Source: an uncultured Lentisphaeria bacterium
GTDB taxonomy: Bacteria > Verrucomicrobiota > Lentisphaeria > Victivallales > UBA1829
DNA: 64,000 nt
Assembly: GCA_949282305.1 (NCBI GenBank)
Contig: CASDPB010000065.1
Location: forward strand, 1-64,000
Direction of reading: 5' to 3'
Numbering within the stretch: position 1 is the stretch's first letter; every line of letters begins with the position of its first letter. The translations under genes were made by a program, and so were the position numbers. Below the pieces are notes generated by a model. The model saw nothing but the letters and a program-made list of their open reading frames with translations, was not told where the DNA came from and ran no database searches. Below, piece by piece: positions 1 to 8,997 of this stretch.

Positions 1-359
1 CTTCCGGAGACGGAAGTCTTCTCCGGGGAGAATGACTTTAATCTCTCTTTTCCGGTTTCGCAATCCGAATCCGGTTTTTTTTTCGATTTTTTTAGTGAAA
101 AATCAGATCCTCCCGCTTTTTATTATGAATTATTGCTTTACAAAATTCTGCAACCGATGTATCTTATCCGAATAAACGGGAATCCGGGGAAATGTGTTTC
201 ATGACGGTTCTGGAATTCAGGGCAATGGCAGGCGTAAAGACATGGATTGCGGAGAAAAGTTCCTTGTCCGCCGGATATGTTTCTTTATTTGCAGATAAAC
301 CTGGAGACAGACCGGTATGCCCGGATGTTCCCGAAAACCAATAAACAACCAGGTGATCC
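1..359. other. upstream region, no confident gene
   Basis: No gene can be supported here. A reading frame open from base 1 to a TGA at 202-204 (67 codons, Phe-rich) could be the end of a plus-strand gene cut by the window edge. A second plus frame is open to about base 177, so openness alone is weak evidence in this T-rich stretch. The last 150 bases presumably hold the promoter and ribosome binding site of the kinase that starts at 360. A minus-strand frame covering the region is the complement of the kinase gene and is not credible. Confidence 0.4.
137..165 (+). promoter_or_regulatory. candidate promoter of the PfkB kinase gene
   Basis: TTTACA, 17 bases, TATCTT. This is a modest match to a sigma70-type promoter, about 190 bases before the kinase start. 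It is the best -35/-10 pair I found in the upstream region, but a 190-base leader would be long. Confidence 0.25.
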
Positions 360-1568
360 ATGAAAAAAACAACAGTTTCCGTTGCCGGCTGTTCTCTTGC
401 CGACATTCTCTATGCCGACATTGACTTTACTGCACCCGCGTTTGCCGCGTGTGCATCGAAAAAAGACGGCGACGGCGGACTCGCTCCCGGAAAGCTGGTG
501 TTTGCCGATGCACTGGAGGCATTCACGGGAAAATGTTATCCGGAACTGAAACGTGCCCTGACCGGCGGACGCGCTCCCCATGCTGAGAATCTCGGCGGAC
601 CGGCAGTCGTCGGTGCGATCAATGCCTCTCAGATTCTTTCCGATCTGCCCGTCACTTTTAAATTTTACGGCGCGACCGGAAATGACGAAACCGCGGACTT
701 TCTCCGTTCCATCATTGCAAAGACTCCTTTGGACGCCTCCTGTTATGTGACGCTGCCCGGAGCATCTCCCAGCACGGATGTGCTTTCCGATCCGCGCGCG
801 CACGGCGGAAAAGGAGAGCGCACTTTCATCAATACGATCGGAGCATGTTATGCTTATACGCCGGAACATCTGCCGGATGCTTTTTATGACGCGGATATTA
901 TCTGGTTTGGCGCGACGGCTCTGGTTCCCCCGCTGCATGAAAATCTTTCGGCGCTGCTGAGGCGCGGGCATGAAAGAGGGAAGATCAATGTTGTATCAAC
1001 GGTTTTTGATTTCATTAATGAGAAGCGCAATCCCGACAAACCATGGCCGATGGGAGATGGAGCGGAATCTTATCAGTTTATTGACCTGCTGATCGTGGAC
1101 TGGGAGGAAGCGGTTCGCCTTACCGGAAAAAATGATCTTGCGGGGATTACCGGTTTCCTGAGCAGTTCCGGTGTTTCGTCATTTGTCATAACTCATGGTG
1201 CAAAAGATTTTTATGTATGGTCTGACGGACGTGTGTTTGCAAAGACGCCTTTGACGCCTTATCCCGTTTCGGCGCTTGTGGATGAAGAACTTGCCGCCGA
1301 TCCGTCACTTCGCGGCGATACCACCGGATGCGGTGACAATTTTGCCGGCGGTTTTGTCTCTTCGCTTGTCAGACAATTTGCGGAAGGCAGGGAAAAGGGA
1401 GAGTTCGATATCACCGATGCGGCTGCATGGGCGGCGGCATCCGGTGGATTTGCCTGTTTCTGTCTTGGCGGCACTTATCTGGAGAAGGAGGAGGGGGAGA
1501 AACGGGAGAAGCTCCGGCGTTACCATGACGCATATTATCGTCAGATCGGCAGAAAAATGAAAAATTGA
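360..1568 (+). CDS. PfkB/ribokinase-family carbohydrate kinase
   Basis: A 402-residue cytoplasmic sugar kinase of the ribokinase/PfkB fold, expected to use ATP to phosphorylate a sugar or nucleoside hydroxyl. The N-terminal glycine-rich substrate signature is at about residues 78-90 (NLGGPAVVGAIN). The C-terminal signature GDTTGCGDNFAGGF is at about 320-333; the Asp of GCGD is the catalytic base and the preceding glycines form the anion hole. The protein is about 80 residues longer than a typical ribokinase, with insertions near the N-terminus (residues 30-70) and around 290-315. The ATG at 360 follows an AGGTG element and is the first start with both conserved ends. The substrate cannot be told from the sequence. 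The gene stands alone, with a strong inverted repeat directly after it. Confidence 0.85.
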   Translation: MKKTTVSVAGCSLADILYADIDFTAPAFAACASKKDGDGGLAPGKLVFADALEAFTGKCYPELKRALTGGRAPHAENLGGPAVVGAINASQILSDLPVTFKFYGATGNDETADFLRSIIAKTPLDASCYVTLPGASPSTDVLSDPRAHGGKGERTFINTIGACYAYTPEHLPDAFYDADIIWFGATALVPPLHENLSALLRRGHERGKINVVSTVFDFINEKRNPDKPWPMGDGAESYQFIDLLIVDWEEAVRLTGKNDLAGITGFLSSSGVSSFVITHGAKDFYVWSDGRVFAKTPLTPYPVSALVDEELAADPSLRGDTTGCGDNFAGGFVSSLVRQFAEGREKGEFDITDAAAWAAASGGFACFCLGGTYLEKEEGEKREKLRRYHDAYYRQIGRKMKN

Positions 1569-1593
1569 TGTTCATAATTCATTGATTGTTAAT

Positions 1594-1649
1594 ATATAAT
1601 AAAAATGACGGAATTTTGACGCTTGCAAAATCCGTCATTTTTATTATAT
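1594..1649. terminator. long near-perfect inverted repeat, likely terminator
   Basis: Arms 1594-1618 and 1626-1649 pair over about 24 base pairs with a single bulged base and a seven-base loop. The right arm ends in a T-rich run, so transcription from the kinase gene would probably stop here. The motif AAAATGACGGA, which forms the stem core, recurs a third time at 1670-1680 just before ribF. The stem is much longer and more A/T-rich than the other terminators in this window. Confidence 0.65.
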
Positions 1650-1694
1650 TACCCTAAATCAATTTTATGAAAATGACGGAGTGAATGAAAGACA

Positions 1695-2663
1695 ATGGCA
1701 GACGGTAAAGTTCTGGAAGTGAGTTCGATAGAGGAACTTTCCGATTATGGAATTTCTTCTGTCGCAGTGGCTGTCGGGGTTTTTGACGGAGTGCATCTGG
1801 GACACCGGAAACTTCTGACGGAACTGCTGAAGGTGGCGGGGAAATATGACGCCGTTCCGGTTGCCATGACTTTCTACCCGCATCCGAGAGAACTGGTGAA
1901 TCCGCATTCCGCGCCTCAGCTGCTTTTGCCCGCGGAAGAAAAAATCCGTCTGCTTGGGCACTACGGCATGAAAGCGGTTGTGTCAATTCATTTTACGAAA
2001 AAATTTGCGGCGCAGGCTCCGGATGAGTTTATTGAGTCCTGTCTTTTTGCAGGAGCTGTTGAGGTCAGGGGGCTTTGCGTCGGGCAGAAATGGCGGTTCG
2101 GGGCGGGAGCAAGCGGGGACTCCGTTTTTCTGGAAAGAAAAGCGGAAGAAAAGAAATTTGCCTTTGTTCCCGTTGAGGAACTGAGGACTCCGGAAGGCAT
2201 GATAATCAGCAGCACGGCAATCCGGAAGGCTTTGACGGAAGGGAATCTTGAACTGGCGGCGTCCATGCTGGGGCGGAACTATTCTCTGTTCGGAACTGTG
2301 GAGGAGGGGTATCACAATGCCACGCGGAAGCTGGAGTCGCCGACCGCGAATCTCCGCATGACCGCCGGGGTTCTGCCGCCGAACGGTGTTTATGCCGGGT
2401 TTGCGCATGTGGACGGGATGCGGTATCCCGCGGCGATGAATCTCGGGGTCTCTCCGACTTTCCGTGCGGAATACGGCAGGATTGACCGGCGTCTGGAACT
2501 GCATCTGCTCGGAGGGTTCCGGGGAAGCCTTTACGGAAAATATCTTCAGGCGGAACTGGTTTCCTTCCTTCGTCCGGAAAGACGGTTCGCAAATCCCGGA
2601 GAACTGAAAACGCAGATTCAAAACGATATTGAAAAGATCAGTCATATATTGGAAAGGAGTTGA
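1695..2663 (+). CDS. ribF: bifunctional riboflavin kinase/FAD synthetase RibF
   Basis: A 322-residue enzyme that converts riboflavin to FMN and then to FAD in the cytoplasm. The N-terminal nucleotidyltransferase domain carries GVFDGVHLGH at residues 28-37 (the HxGH-type ATP site) and an STAIRKAL segment near 173-180. The C-terminal riboflavin kinase domain runs from about 190 to 315, with GVYAGFAHV and the conserved NLGVSPTF strand. The length is normal for the family. The start is the ATG following GGAGTG at about 1678-1683. Its stop codon at 2661-2663 lies three bases before the GTG of the downstream MerR-like gene, so the two are almost certainly cotranscribed and translationally coupled. 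Confidence 0.95.
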   Translation: MADGKVLEVSSIEELSDYGISSVAVAVGVFDGVHLGHRKLLTELLKVAGKYDAVPVAMTFYPHPRELVNPHSAPQLLLPAEEKIRLLGHYGMKAVVSIHFTKKFAAQAPDEFIESCLFAGAVEVRGLCVGQKWRFGAGASGDSVFLERKAEEKKFAFVPVEELRTPEGMIISSTAIRKALTEGNLELAASMLGRNYSLFGTVEEGYHNATRKLESPTANLRMTAGVLPPNGVYAGFAHVDGMRYPAAMNLGVSPTFRAEYGRIDRRLELHLLGGFRGSLYGKYLQAELVSFLRPERRFANPGELKTQIQNDIEKISHILERS

Positions 2664-2665
2664 CA

Positions 2666-3688
2666 GTGGAAAACGAAAAAAAATATTCCGTCATCGAACT
2701 TGCCGAGCTTCTCGGGGTGCCAAGAACAACGATCAACGACTGGCTCTCCAAATACTCCATGTACATTGATTTCACCGTTCAGGGGAAACGCCGTGTCTAT
2801 ACGGATTCTTCTCTTGCGGTGCTGAAGGAAATTTCCGAACTCCGCAATTCCGGCATGTCCTCAGTGGATATTGAAGCCGAGCTGGCAAAACGGCATCCCG
2901 TCCGTGCGGAGCCTGAACCTTCGGAAACGGTTCAGGCTTCTTCCATACCGCAAAAAAGCGGAGAGAAGGTTTCACATGCCTCCCAGCCAGTACCGCAGGG
3001 GACGGCAAAAACAGAAAATGAATTCCAGCTGATTGCGCAGCGGCAGTCCGAGGAGCTGGGAAAAGTCATTGGGGAGACGTTCCAGAATATGGTTCTCCGC
3101 ATGGAAGAGCTGGAACACCTGAACCGCGTTCAGAACAGCCGCGCAAAGGTTTGGATGGCGGCGACGGCATTTTTCATGGTGCTGCTGCTGATCGGCGCCT
3201 GTTTTGCTTACAGACAGGTCATGCTGTTTTCCCGCGCCAATACGGAGTTGAAACAGGAGGCGGTCAATACGAATCAGCAGCTTCAGACTCTCCAGCGCCA
3301 GTCCATAGAACTGGTGGCGGGGACAAAAAGTTTTCGTGATAACATTGCGCTTCTCGAAAAACAGTTGAAAGAACAGCAGGCGGCATTTGAAAAAAATATC
3401 AATGCGGTGAAACAGAACTTTGAAAAGGCTCAGCGGGAGCATCAGTCGCGGCTGTCTGCAGAGCGGGAGAAGAACTCGGCGCTTCTGAAAATGAAGGAGG
3501 CGGAACTGGCGCTTGAAAAAGAGAAGTTTGCGGCGGAACGTCTGAAATTTCTGCGTGACTTGGAGCGTATGAGCACTGACAATGAGAATATTGTCAATGA
3601 ACTGAAGAAAAAGATCGAAGAGCAGAAAGCCCTGGAGAAACAATCAATGCCGTCTTCTGTTCCAGAAGAGCCCCCGGCCGTAAAATGA
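2666..3688 (+). CDS. membrane-anchored MerR-like HTH protein with C-terminal coiled coil
   Basis: A 340-residue protein. Residues 5-75 form a MerR-type winged helix (VIELAELLGVPRTTINDWL, then a wing and the helix starting LKEISELRNSG). A low-complexity linker covers about 75-120, one membrane helix about 160-183 (WMAATAFFMVLLLIGACFAY), and a highly charged heptad-rich coiled coil about 190-325. No effector domain or cysteine sensor follows the HTH, unlike classical MerR. With the HTH in the cytoplasm the coiled coil would be periplasmic, or the protein could tether DNA to the membrane, as RacA-like proteins do without a membrane helix. I start at GTG 2666 because AGGAG sits eight bases upstream; the TTG at 2660 would leave no spacing. 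The partner or target genes are unknown. Confidence 0.75.
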   Translation: MENEKKYSVIELAELLGVPRTTINDWLSKYSMYIDFTVQGKRRVYTDSSLAVLKEISELRNSGMSSVDIEAELAKRHPVRAEPEPSETVQASSIPQKSGEKVSHASQPVPQGTAKTENEFQLIAQRQSEELGKVIGETFQNMVLRMEELEHLNRVQNSRAKVWMAATAFFMVLLLIGACFAYRQVMLFSRANTELKQEAVNTNQQLQTLQRQSIELVAGTKSFRDNIALLEKQLKEQQAAFEKNINAVKQNFEKAQREHQSRLSAEREKNSALLKMKEAELALEKEKFAAERLKFLRDLERMSTDNENIVNELKKKIEEQKALEKQSMPSSVPEEPPAVK

Positions 3689-3742
3689 GTTTTTCCCGGA
3701 TTGGCAATGCTAATTAATACGGAACTTTTATCCGCTGATTGA

Positions 3743-4996
3743 TTAATAATGGATCAGTGAGTTTCGTTTGATGGAAAATGCCATGGTCCAGGCAATCGGG
3801 GCGTTAGTCCAGCCGCTGTAGATACTGTTTGCTCCTCCTTCGTAACGATCGCCTCCTCCCCAGTTTTCTGATTCCAGGTCATACATTCCGCGCCAGCAGC
3901 CATATAGATGCTTTGCCGGAGTATTATCCTGGATTTTTAATAAGAGAGATTGTATTTTCTGGACACTTTGCCAATATTTTATTTGTCCCGTCAAATCTGC
4001 CATACATTGCAGTGCCAACAATGCCCAGTTAATTGTATAGATTGTGTCTACAAGTGATGGACCGGAGGGGGCTTCAATATGTTCAGCAGGAATATTACCG
4101 CTTTGCGGATCCATCTTTCCCAGTAGTTTTGCGGAGAATAATTCCGCAGTTTCCAGACTGAGCCGATCCCCGTAAACGCAATGTGCCATCGTCGCTCCAA
4201 TTACTGCATAGGCGCATTCGCTGCTGGAAAGATGTTCATGTTCTTCCAGCAGGAACTTATGATAGATATTAGCAACGTCCTGAAAGCCTTTTTCAGGCTT
4301 TACCTGATACGCCCGTGCAAGTGCCATTACTACCAGCGATCCCCAATGAGGCATGTTGACTTTGCCAGACCAGATAAATTCTGGAGCATAAGGGAGTGGA
4401 AACTGTTTTTTAAAACCTTCTTCAAGCAGGTATGCCAGTTTCAACGCCCATTTTGTTAATCCGAATTTTGTGTTCAATTCCGGTGCTGTCCGTGCAATCA
4501 TCAGCTGCAGAGCGCACATCCAGCTGTTATCGTCCAGCCATAGATAGGATCCGTGTTTGATATGGCTCCAGTTCCATGCGCCACACAGATTATGCTGTGA
4601 TGAGGGAAACTTCACCAGTAGTCCGCTGCGGTTGAAAAGATATTTCAATAAGTTTTCTGTCAGAATTCCGTAATCAGGTTTTCCAAGCGTTTCAGCCATT
4701 AGCAAATACATGAAGGCGGTTTCCAGATTGCAGTCCGCACGCCGCTGTTCAATTACGCTGTATCCATCGAATTCACTCCATGCGGGGAAAGAGCGGTAAA
4801 CCTGCTCTACGGCACTGTTTCCGTCTGTGAGCAGAATTCTTTCTGCAACTCCCCAAGTTCCGTCATTAGGATCCATGATGCCTGAATTTCTGAACCAGTC
4901 TGCCATTTTCAGCAGACTTTGGCGAAGTTGCGTTTCCGACACTGCAGAAGAGCTGTTGATGGGATTGAGGCTTATTTTTTCAGATACAGTAGACAT
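3743..4996 (-). CDS. predicted cytoplasmic alpha/alpha-barrel carbohydrate-active protein
   Basis: A 417-residue protein without a signal peptide. The sequence is a succession of amphipathic helices with Trp/Gly/Asp-rich loops (WLDDNSWMCALQ, CGAWNWSHIKHGSYL, WGGGDRYEGGANSIYSGWTNAPIAW). That pattern fits the (alpha/alpha)6 toroids of unsaturated glucuronyl hydrolases and related glycosidases. I do not recognise a named family and cannot point to catalytic residues with certainty. The start at 4996 lies inside the last codons of the upstream hydrolase gene (25-base overlap), so it is the last gene of the LacI-led unit and is probably translated by coupling. Its position after a secreted hydrolase suggests it acts on imported oligosaccharides. 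Confidence 0.6.
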   Translation of the reverse strand: MSTVSEKISLNPINSSSAVSETQLRQSLLKMADWFRNSGIMDPNDGTWGVAERILLTDGNSAVEQVYRSFPAWSEFDGYSVIEQRRADCNLETAFMYLLMAETLGKPDYGILTENLLKYLFNRSGLLVKFPSSQHNLCGAWNWSHIKHGSYLWLDDNSWMCALQLMIARTAPELNTKFGLTKWALKLAYLLEEGFKKQFPLPYAPEFIWSGKVNMPHWGSLVVMALARAYQVKPEKGFQDVANIYHKFLLEEHEHLSSSECAYAVIGATMAHCVYGDRLSLETAELFSAKLLGKMDPQSGNIPAEHIEAPSGPSLVDTIYTINWALLALQCMADLTGQIKYWQSVQKIQSLLLKIQDNTPAKHLYGCWRGMYDLESENWGGGDRYEGGANSIYSGWTNAPIAWTMAFSIKRNSLIHY

Positions 4997-7230
4997 ACTT
5001 GATCCTTTGGTACATTGAGTTTTAGTGTTTTCGCCGGAGAATACTCCCTGCCGCTGCGGATATCCCGAATGGTTTTTGCCAGGAAAGGAAGTTCGATTGT
5101 TGTTTCTTCTGTGGCATTCAGATAATTGCCGACCAATAGCAACGCCCGGTCTGAATTAGTCCATCCAGAATAGAAGAGTCCTTTATTGCTGCCCGATCTG
5201 AACCAAGGACTGCCATTTTTCAGGATTTCCCAGTAAGGGGCGATAGTTGCCAAGGCTTTGACATGATAATAATAATCCAAAGGCGTATCGAAATCGCCGA
5301 ACCAGTAATAACCAAATCCATCTCCGCCGTTCAACAGCACTTCATAAATCATCTGTTCCAATTTGTAGGAGGGAAACTCACCATAAGTACCGGTGCTTAA
5401 CCAGGGAAAGATACGGCGTGCTCCGACTGCTTCGTAATTCTCCCGCATGACCTGATGAACCAGTTCAGTGCGTCCTGCCACATACAGACTCGGTTGCATT
5501 TGATCTATGAACTCCGGATAACTGTCCAGTCCGGAAAACAGATAATGGTGTGGTGCAGGTGAAGCGTGATGGTTGTAGGAACCGATGACTGGTAGCCGTC
5601 TGCCAGCCATGCCTTTGCGGACAGCTTCTTTCAGATCGCGCAGCATCCTTACACCACATTGCCGTAGATAATGTTCCATGTCAAGACCGGACTTTTTCTG
5701 CAGTTCAGTGCATCGGATGCATCTGCCGTGAATCGCATCCAATGCACCATCGTACCAGCATTCGATATCCCAGTAAATACGGTCGGGAACAGTCAGGTGC
5801 ACATTGTCTTCAATGCGTTCAAGTTCTTTCCTATAATATTCTCCGGTATAGGAAGGGCATAGATTCCGATTGTTTGTTCCATTTGCAAGTTGAGTGTAAA
5901 TTTCTTTCTTGTCTGCATATTTTTTTCCCATCAGGTGAAACGGCGATTCATTTACAACTACTTTGTAACCCTTTTCACGAGCTTTTTTCAAGTAGTCCGC
6001 AAGCTGTTTCCGTTTCTGCGGTGTCGGATAGTAGCGGGGAAAACAGGTAACAGCATCGAAACCAAATTTTTTCCAGTTGCCCAGAAAACCGGGCCATCTT
6101 TGCTGATCGCTGACTCCCATCCAGGAGAGATCAATTGGGAGTCCGTCCAAAGGATGTTCTATTTCCGGAAACTCCAATATTTCCAAGGGATAAGACTGAG
6201 GCCATACCGGTTCATCTGCACATTCAACATAGAGTGCGGCCATTGCTCCCGGAGCAGTTTTTCCAGTTGCCTTGAAGTAGAACATATCAGTTTGGGAACG
6301 ATTGCCGAGTTTTTTCAGCGGGACTTTGTAACGGTTGATTTTTCTGCCGTTTTTTATGGAGCTTTCCAATGTGGCGGATGGTGTTTCCAAAATAATTTCA
6401 GGTGGCACTTCAATGACCAGCTCGGCTTTTGCATTTTTATTTTTCGGGTTGCGCATATCGCTGATGAAAAATGAATTCGGTGCGGAGAGATTTCGAGGGA
6501 TAACGAAACGGCCGCTGTTCGGTTTTGCCACGATTCCTTTCATCGGCAGTTGCTCCGGAACATTTCGATAAGCATGATTAAAGCCGGGAACAGCCGGACT
6601 GCCTTCCAGAATAACGACTTCATCGGAGAAAACAGCACTGCTGGCACCGTGAATCCGGATTATGACATATCGGGCGGCAGCCTGCACATTGATTGTGAAT
6701 GGGTATACATAAGCTGTACCATCTTCAGGCAGGAAAAAGCATTGCTTGAAATCGCTCTGATCTTTTTCGCCAGGCATCAGTTTCTGTAGGCAGCCTGTTG
6801 GATAATAATTCCGTCCGTCTTTGGAAATATAGACTGCGACTGATTTAGGGAAGATCAAGCCACGCTGTTCCGCTCCTCCCAGAAGGCGGATGACGGCTTT
6901 TCCTATATTTTCCACTTTACCGAGATCCATCAGTAGATTCAAGCCGGCTGGCACCTCATTCGTGTGCCAGCCAACTGCGTTGCGGTCAAACCAGATTTTG
7001 TCTTTTGAATGGCTTGAAAGTTTTCCATCAGTGAGCTCATACGGGTCTGCATCACTTTTTGTTAGATGATAACCAGGTAATATGGAGTATTCAAATGCTT
7101 TTCCCGCAGCCAGATTATGCCCTCTGGTTTCTTGGTGCCAGAGCCGGGCGGTGGTGCACTTGAATTCACCGCTGTAAGCATTGAGAAGTATAGTGCCGAT
7201 GATGAACAAGAAAATTTTCTTTTTTGACAT
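4972..7230 (-). CDS. secreted glycoside-hydrolase-like protein with discoidin-type domain
   Basis: A 752-residue protein with a signal peptide at about 1-20. Residues 30-215 look like a galactose-binding/F5-8C (discoidin) beta sandwich: they contain YELTDGKLSS, FDRNAVGWHTNE and a closing RYVIIRIHG strand. Residues 230-350 form a beta-rich linker domain. Residues 360-690 read as a TIM barrel with DLSWMGVSDQQRWPGF, YWDIECWYDG and GDGFGYYWFGDFD; acidic residues at DIEC and the FGDFD strand are candidates for catalysis. The C-terminal beta domain ends with RSGREYSP. I cannot assign a CAZy family. The gene is 19 bases after the prepilin-like gene and overlaps the next gene by 25 bases. An AAAGGG ribosome site precedes the ATG. 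Confidence 0.7.
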   Translation of the reverse strand: MSKKKIFLFIIGTILLNAYSGEFKCTTARLWHQETRGHNLAAGKAFEYSILPGYHLTKSDADPYELTDGKLSSHSKDKIWFDRNAVGWHTNEVPAGLNLLMDLGKVENIGKAVIRLLGGAEQRGLIFPKSVAVYISKDGRNYYPTGCLQKLMPGEKDQSDFKQCFFLPEDGTAYVYPFTINVQAAARYVIIRIHGASSAVFSDEVVILEGSPAVPGFNHAYRNVPEQLPMKGIVAKPNSGRFVIPRNLSAPNSFFISDMRNPKNKNAKAELVIEVPPEIILETPSATLESSIKNGRKINRYKVPLKKLGNRSQTDMFYFKATGKTAPGAMAALYVECADEPVWPQSYPLEILEFPEIEHPLDGLPIDLSWMGVSDQQRWPGFLGNWKKFGFDAVTCFPRYYPTPQKRKQLADYLKKAREKGYKVVVNESPFHLMGKKYADKKEIYTQLANGTNNRNLCPSYTGEYYRKELERIEDNVHLTVPDRIYWDIECWYDGALDAIHGRCIRCTELQKKSGLDMEHYLRQCGVRMLRDLKEAVRKGMAGRRLPVIGSYNHHASPAPHHYLFSGLDSYPEFIDQMQPSLYVAGRTELVHQVMRENYEAVGARRIFPWLSTGTYGEFPSYKLEQMIYEVLLNGGDGFGYYWFGDFDTPLDYYYHVKALATIAPYWEILKNGSPWFRSGSNKGLFYSGWTNSDRALLLVGNYLNATEETTIELPFLAKTIRDIRSGREYSPAKTLKLNVPKDQVCLLYLKK

Positions 7231-7249
7231 ACCGTTTTCCCTTTTGAGA

Positions 7250-7948
7250 TTATTTGTAGCCTGTTTTCAGAACGGCGTCATTATAGAAATCTTTGCGGCT
7301 GCGGCTTTCCACGTGTCCGTCATAATATCCGACTGTTGCCGTGCCCCAGGCATATTCCTTGCGTTCCGTGTTAATCTGCTGAGCCAGAATGCCGCCATGC
7401 CGCATGGCATACCAGGTTGCATATTGCAGTGCATAGCTTCGGAAAGTCGCACTGTCCCCGCTGTATACTGCAACCGAAGGCTGGGTAATCGAAGAGTCTT
7501 TTCTCATGCTGGCTGGTAATGTTGCTTCTGCACTGCTTCCCCCTGCCAGCCTCGTATTGACACCATAATGAGTATAGGGGAAGAGATTGTTGGGATAGGT
7601 TCCGAATCCTGCACTTTCTGCCGGGCAGACAAACATTTTCAGTTTATTCTTATTGGCTTCGTTGATGCTTGGAATGTTTCTGCCTGTGATTAACTGATAA
7701 ATTTCTCCTACCCAAAGTTTTGAAGTGGCTCCCAGAGCTCCCGGAAGAACCCAGCCGTTTGATTGATCAGAATACATCATGACTGCATTCATTTGCTGCT
7801 TACTGTTGTTTACGCAGGCAATCTTTTGAGCCATTCCTCTGGCCTTGTTCAATGCCGGCAGCAGTATGCTTGCCAGAATTGCAATGATTGAAATAACGAC
7901 AAGAAGTTCTATTAATGTAAATAATACTCCCCTCTTTCTCACTGTCAT
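7250..7948 (-). CDS. prepilin-type (type II pseudopilin-like) secreted protein with H-X9-DG-like end
   Basis: A 232-residue protein beginning with a ten-residue basic leader and the class III prepilin helix [20 protein letters not shown] (residues 10-29), with the conserved Glu at +5. The body is a secreted globular domain ending in an RHGG and YYDGHVES pair, the motif found in the large Lentisphaerae/Planctomycetes pseudopilin families. The residue before the expected cleavage site is Leu instead of the usual Gly. Its ATG overlaps the TGA of the LacI gene (TGATG), and GGAGGAG lies upstream, so it is translated from the regulator mRNA. The location inside a glycan-degradation unit suggests a role in surface display or secretion of the hydrolases; this is inference. 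Confidence 0.85.
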   Translation of the reverse strand: MTVRKRGVLFTLIELLVVISIIAILASILLPALNKARGMAQKIACVNNSKQQMNAVMMYSDQSNGWVLPGALGATSKLWVGEIYQLITGRNIPSINEANKNKLKMFVCPAESAGFGTYPNNLFPYTHYGVNTRLAGGSSAEATLPASMRKDSSITQPSVAVYSGDSATFRSYALQYATWYAMRHGGILAQQINTERKEYAWGTATVGYYDGHVESRSRKDFYNDAVLKTGYK

Positions 7949-8955
7949 CAGGCACTCCTCCTTTTTCTTTTTTTTGTTTTTATATTTTGAACACTGTCGC
8001 GTTCAATTAATGTGGGAACAAGTTTTATCTGTCGGATCCTTCGCGAGGGATCGGCCAGCAAATCAAGAATCAGTTTTCCGCCAGCTTGTCCGAGACCGTG
8101 TTTCTGCTGGTGAATTGTTGTCAGTTCCGGATTCATCAGGCGGGTGAAGGACATATTGTCATAGCCGATGATAGATACATCCCGCGGGATTTTCAGTCCC
8201 TTTGCTGCACAACATTTGTATAATTCCAGCGCCAGAAGATCGGAAAAACAGAATACGGCCGTATACTCGCGAATGTGAGGAAGATAACTTTTTACGTTCG
8301 GAAACATATTGACTTTTGCACCGGCCAGGACCAATTGATGTCGGAAATGAAATCCCCGTGAGAAAATCTGATTTCCCCCAATCACTGCCACTTTGTCATG
8401 TCCGTTGGATGAAAAACATTCTGCCACCAGTTTACCACCTATTTCTTCGTCAGTCGCTACACCACTGAGATTTTCCTCTAGGTAAGTCATTGTAATAATA
8501 GGGTATCCTGCAGTTAGTTTCTGAATGGCGTTCAAGTTATAGGCGCCGACTTTGCCAATGACCGGAACCCATACATAAGCATCGACACCCTTGGCACGCA
8601 GAAATTTAAATGCGTTTAATTCTTCCTCCGGTTTTCCTGATGAGACCGTAAGCACCAGATGATAATTATGTGACTGAAGCACTTCATTCAGACCAGACAG
8701 GATTTCCATCCAAAAAGAATCTTCCAGATCATTACGCAGAACACAACCGATCAGATTCGTTGTCTTCATCGCCATGGCGCGGGCATTGATATTAGGCTGG
8801 TAGTTTTCCCGCTGCATAACTTCCCGGAGACGTTCACAGGTTTTTTGGGAAATACGATGCTCCTTAGCTTTTCCATTCAAAAACATGGAAGCTGTCGTAA
8901 CGGAAACATTTGCTTTTTTTGCAATTTCCCGTAGAGTGATATTATTTCCAGCCAT
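7948..8955 (-). CDS. LacI-family transcriptional regulator
   Basis: A 335-residue repressor-type protein. The N-terminal LacI helix-turn-helix covers residues 4-55 ([23 protein letters not shown], then the hinge [17 protein letters not shown]). A periplasmic-binding-protein-like effector domain follows, with [21 protein letters not shown] and [11 protein letters not shown] start at ATG 8955 with GGTGA seven bases before it; a TTG at 8967 and GTG at 8964 are possible but have weaker ribosome sites. It is the first gene of the unit, so it is cotranscribed with the genes it presumably controls. A dyad just downstream of the promoter suggests autoregulation by a sugar ligand. Confidence 0.92.
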   Translation of the reverse strand: MAGNNITLREIAKKANVSVTTASMFLNGKAKEHRISQKTCERLREVMQRENYQPNINARAMAMKTTNLIGCVLRNDLEDSFWMEILSGLNEVLQSHNYHLVLTVSSGKPEEELNAFKFLRAKGVDAYVWVPVIGKVGAYNLNAIQKLTAGYPIITMTYLEENLSGVATDEEIGGKLVAECFSSNGHDKVAVIGGNQIFSRGFHFRHQLVLAGAKVNMFPNVKSYLPHIREYTAVFCFSDLLALELYKCCAAKGLKIPRDVSIIGYDNMSFTRLMNPELTTIHQQKHGLGQAGGKLILDLLADPSRRIRQIKLVPTLIERDSVQNIKTKKRKRRSA

Positions 8956-8971
8956 AATTTTCACCAAATTT

Positions 8972-8987
8972 GCGAAACCTGTTTAGC
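8972..8987. promoter_or_regulatory. candidate LacI-type operator
   Basis: A 16-base imperfect palindrome, 12 of 16 positions symmetric, with AAAC and GTTT half-sites. It lies between the predicted transcription start (about 8991) and the regulator start codon. The size and the AAAC/GTTT core resemble LacI-family operators. A repressor bound there would block initiation or early elongation. Confidence 0.5.
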
Positions 8988-8997
8988 TATATCTTAG

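Noticed and set aside
1-204. Partial gene ending at 204
   Set aside because: Two of three plus-strand frames are open over most of this T-rich stretch, so the open frame is not good evidence for a gene.
285-971. Minus-strand frame of 228 codons opposite the PfkB kinase
   Set aside because: It is antisense to a gene with clear family motifs and has an Arg/Gly/Cys-rich composition typical of a shadow frame.
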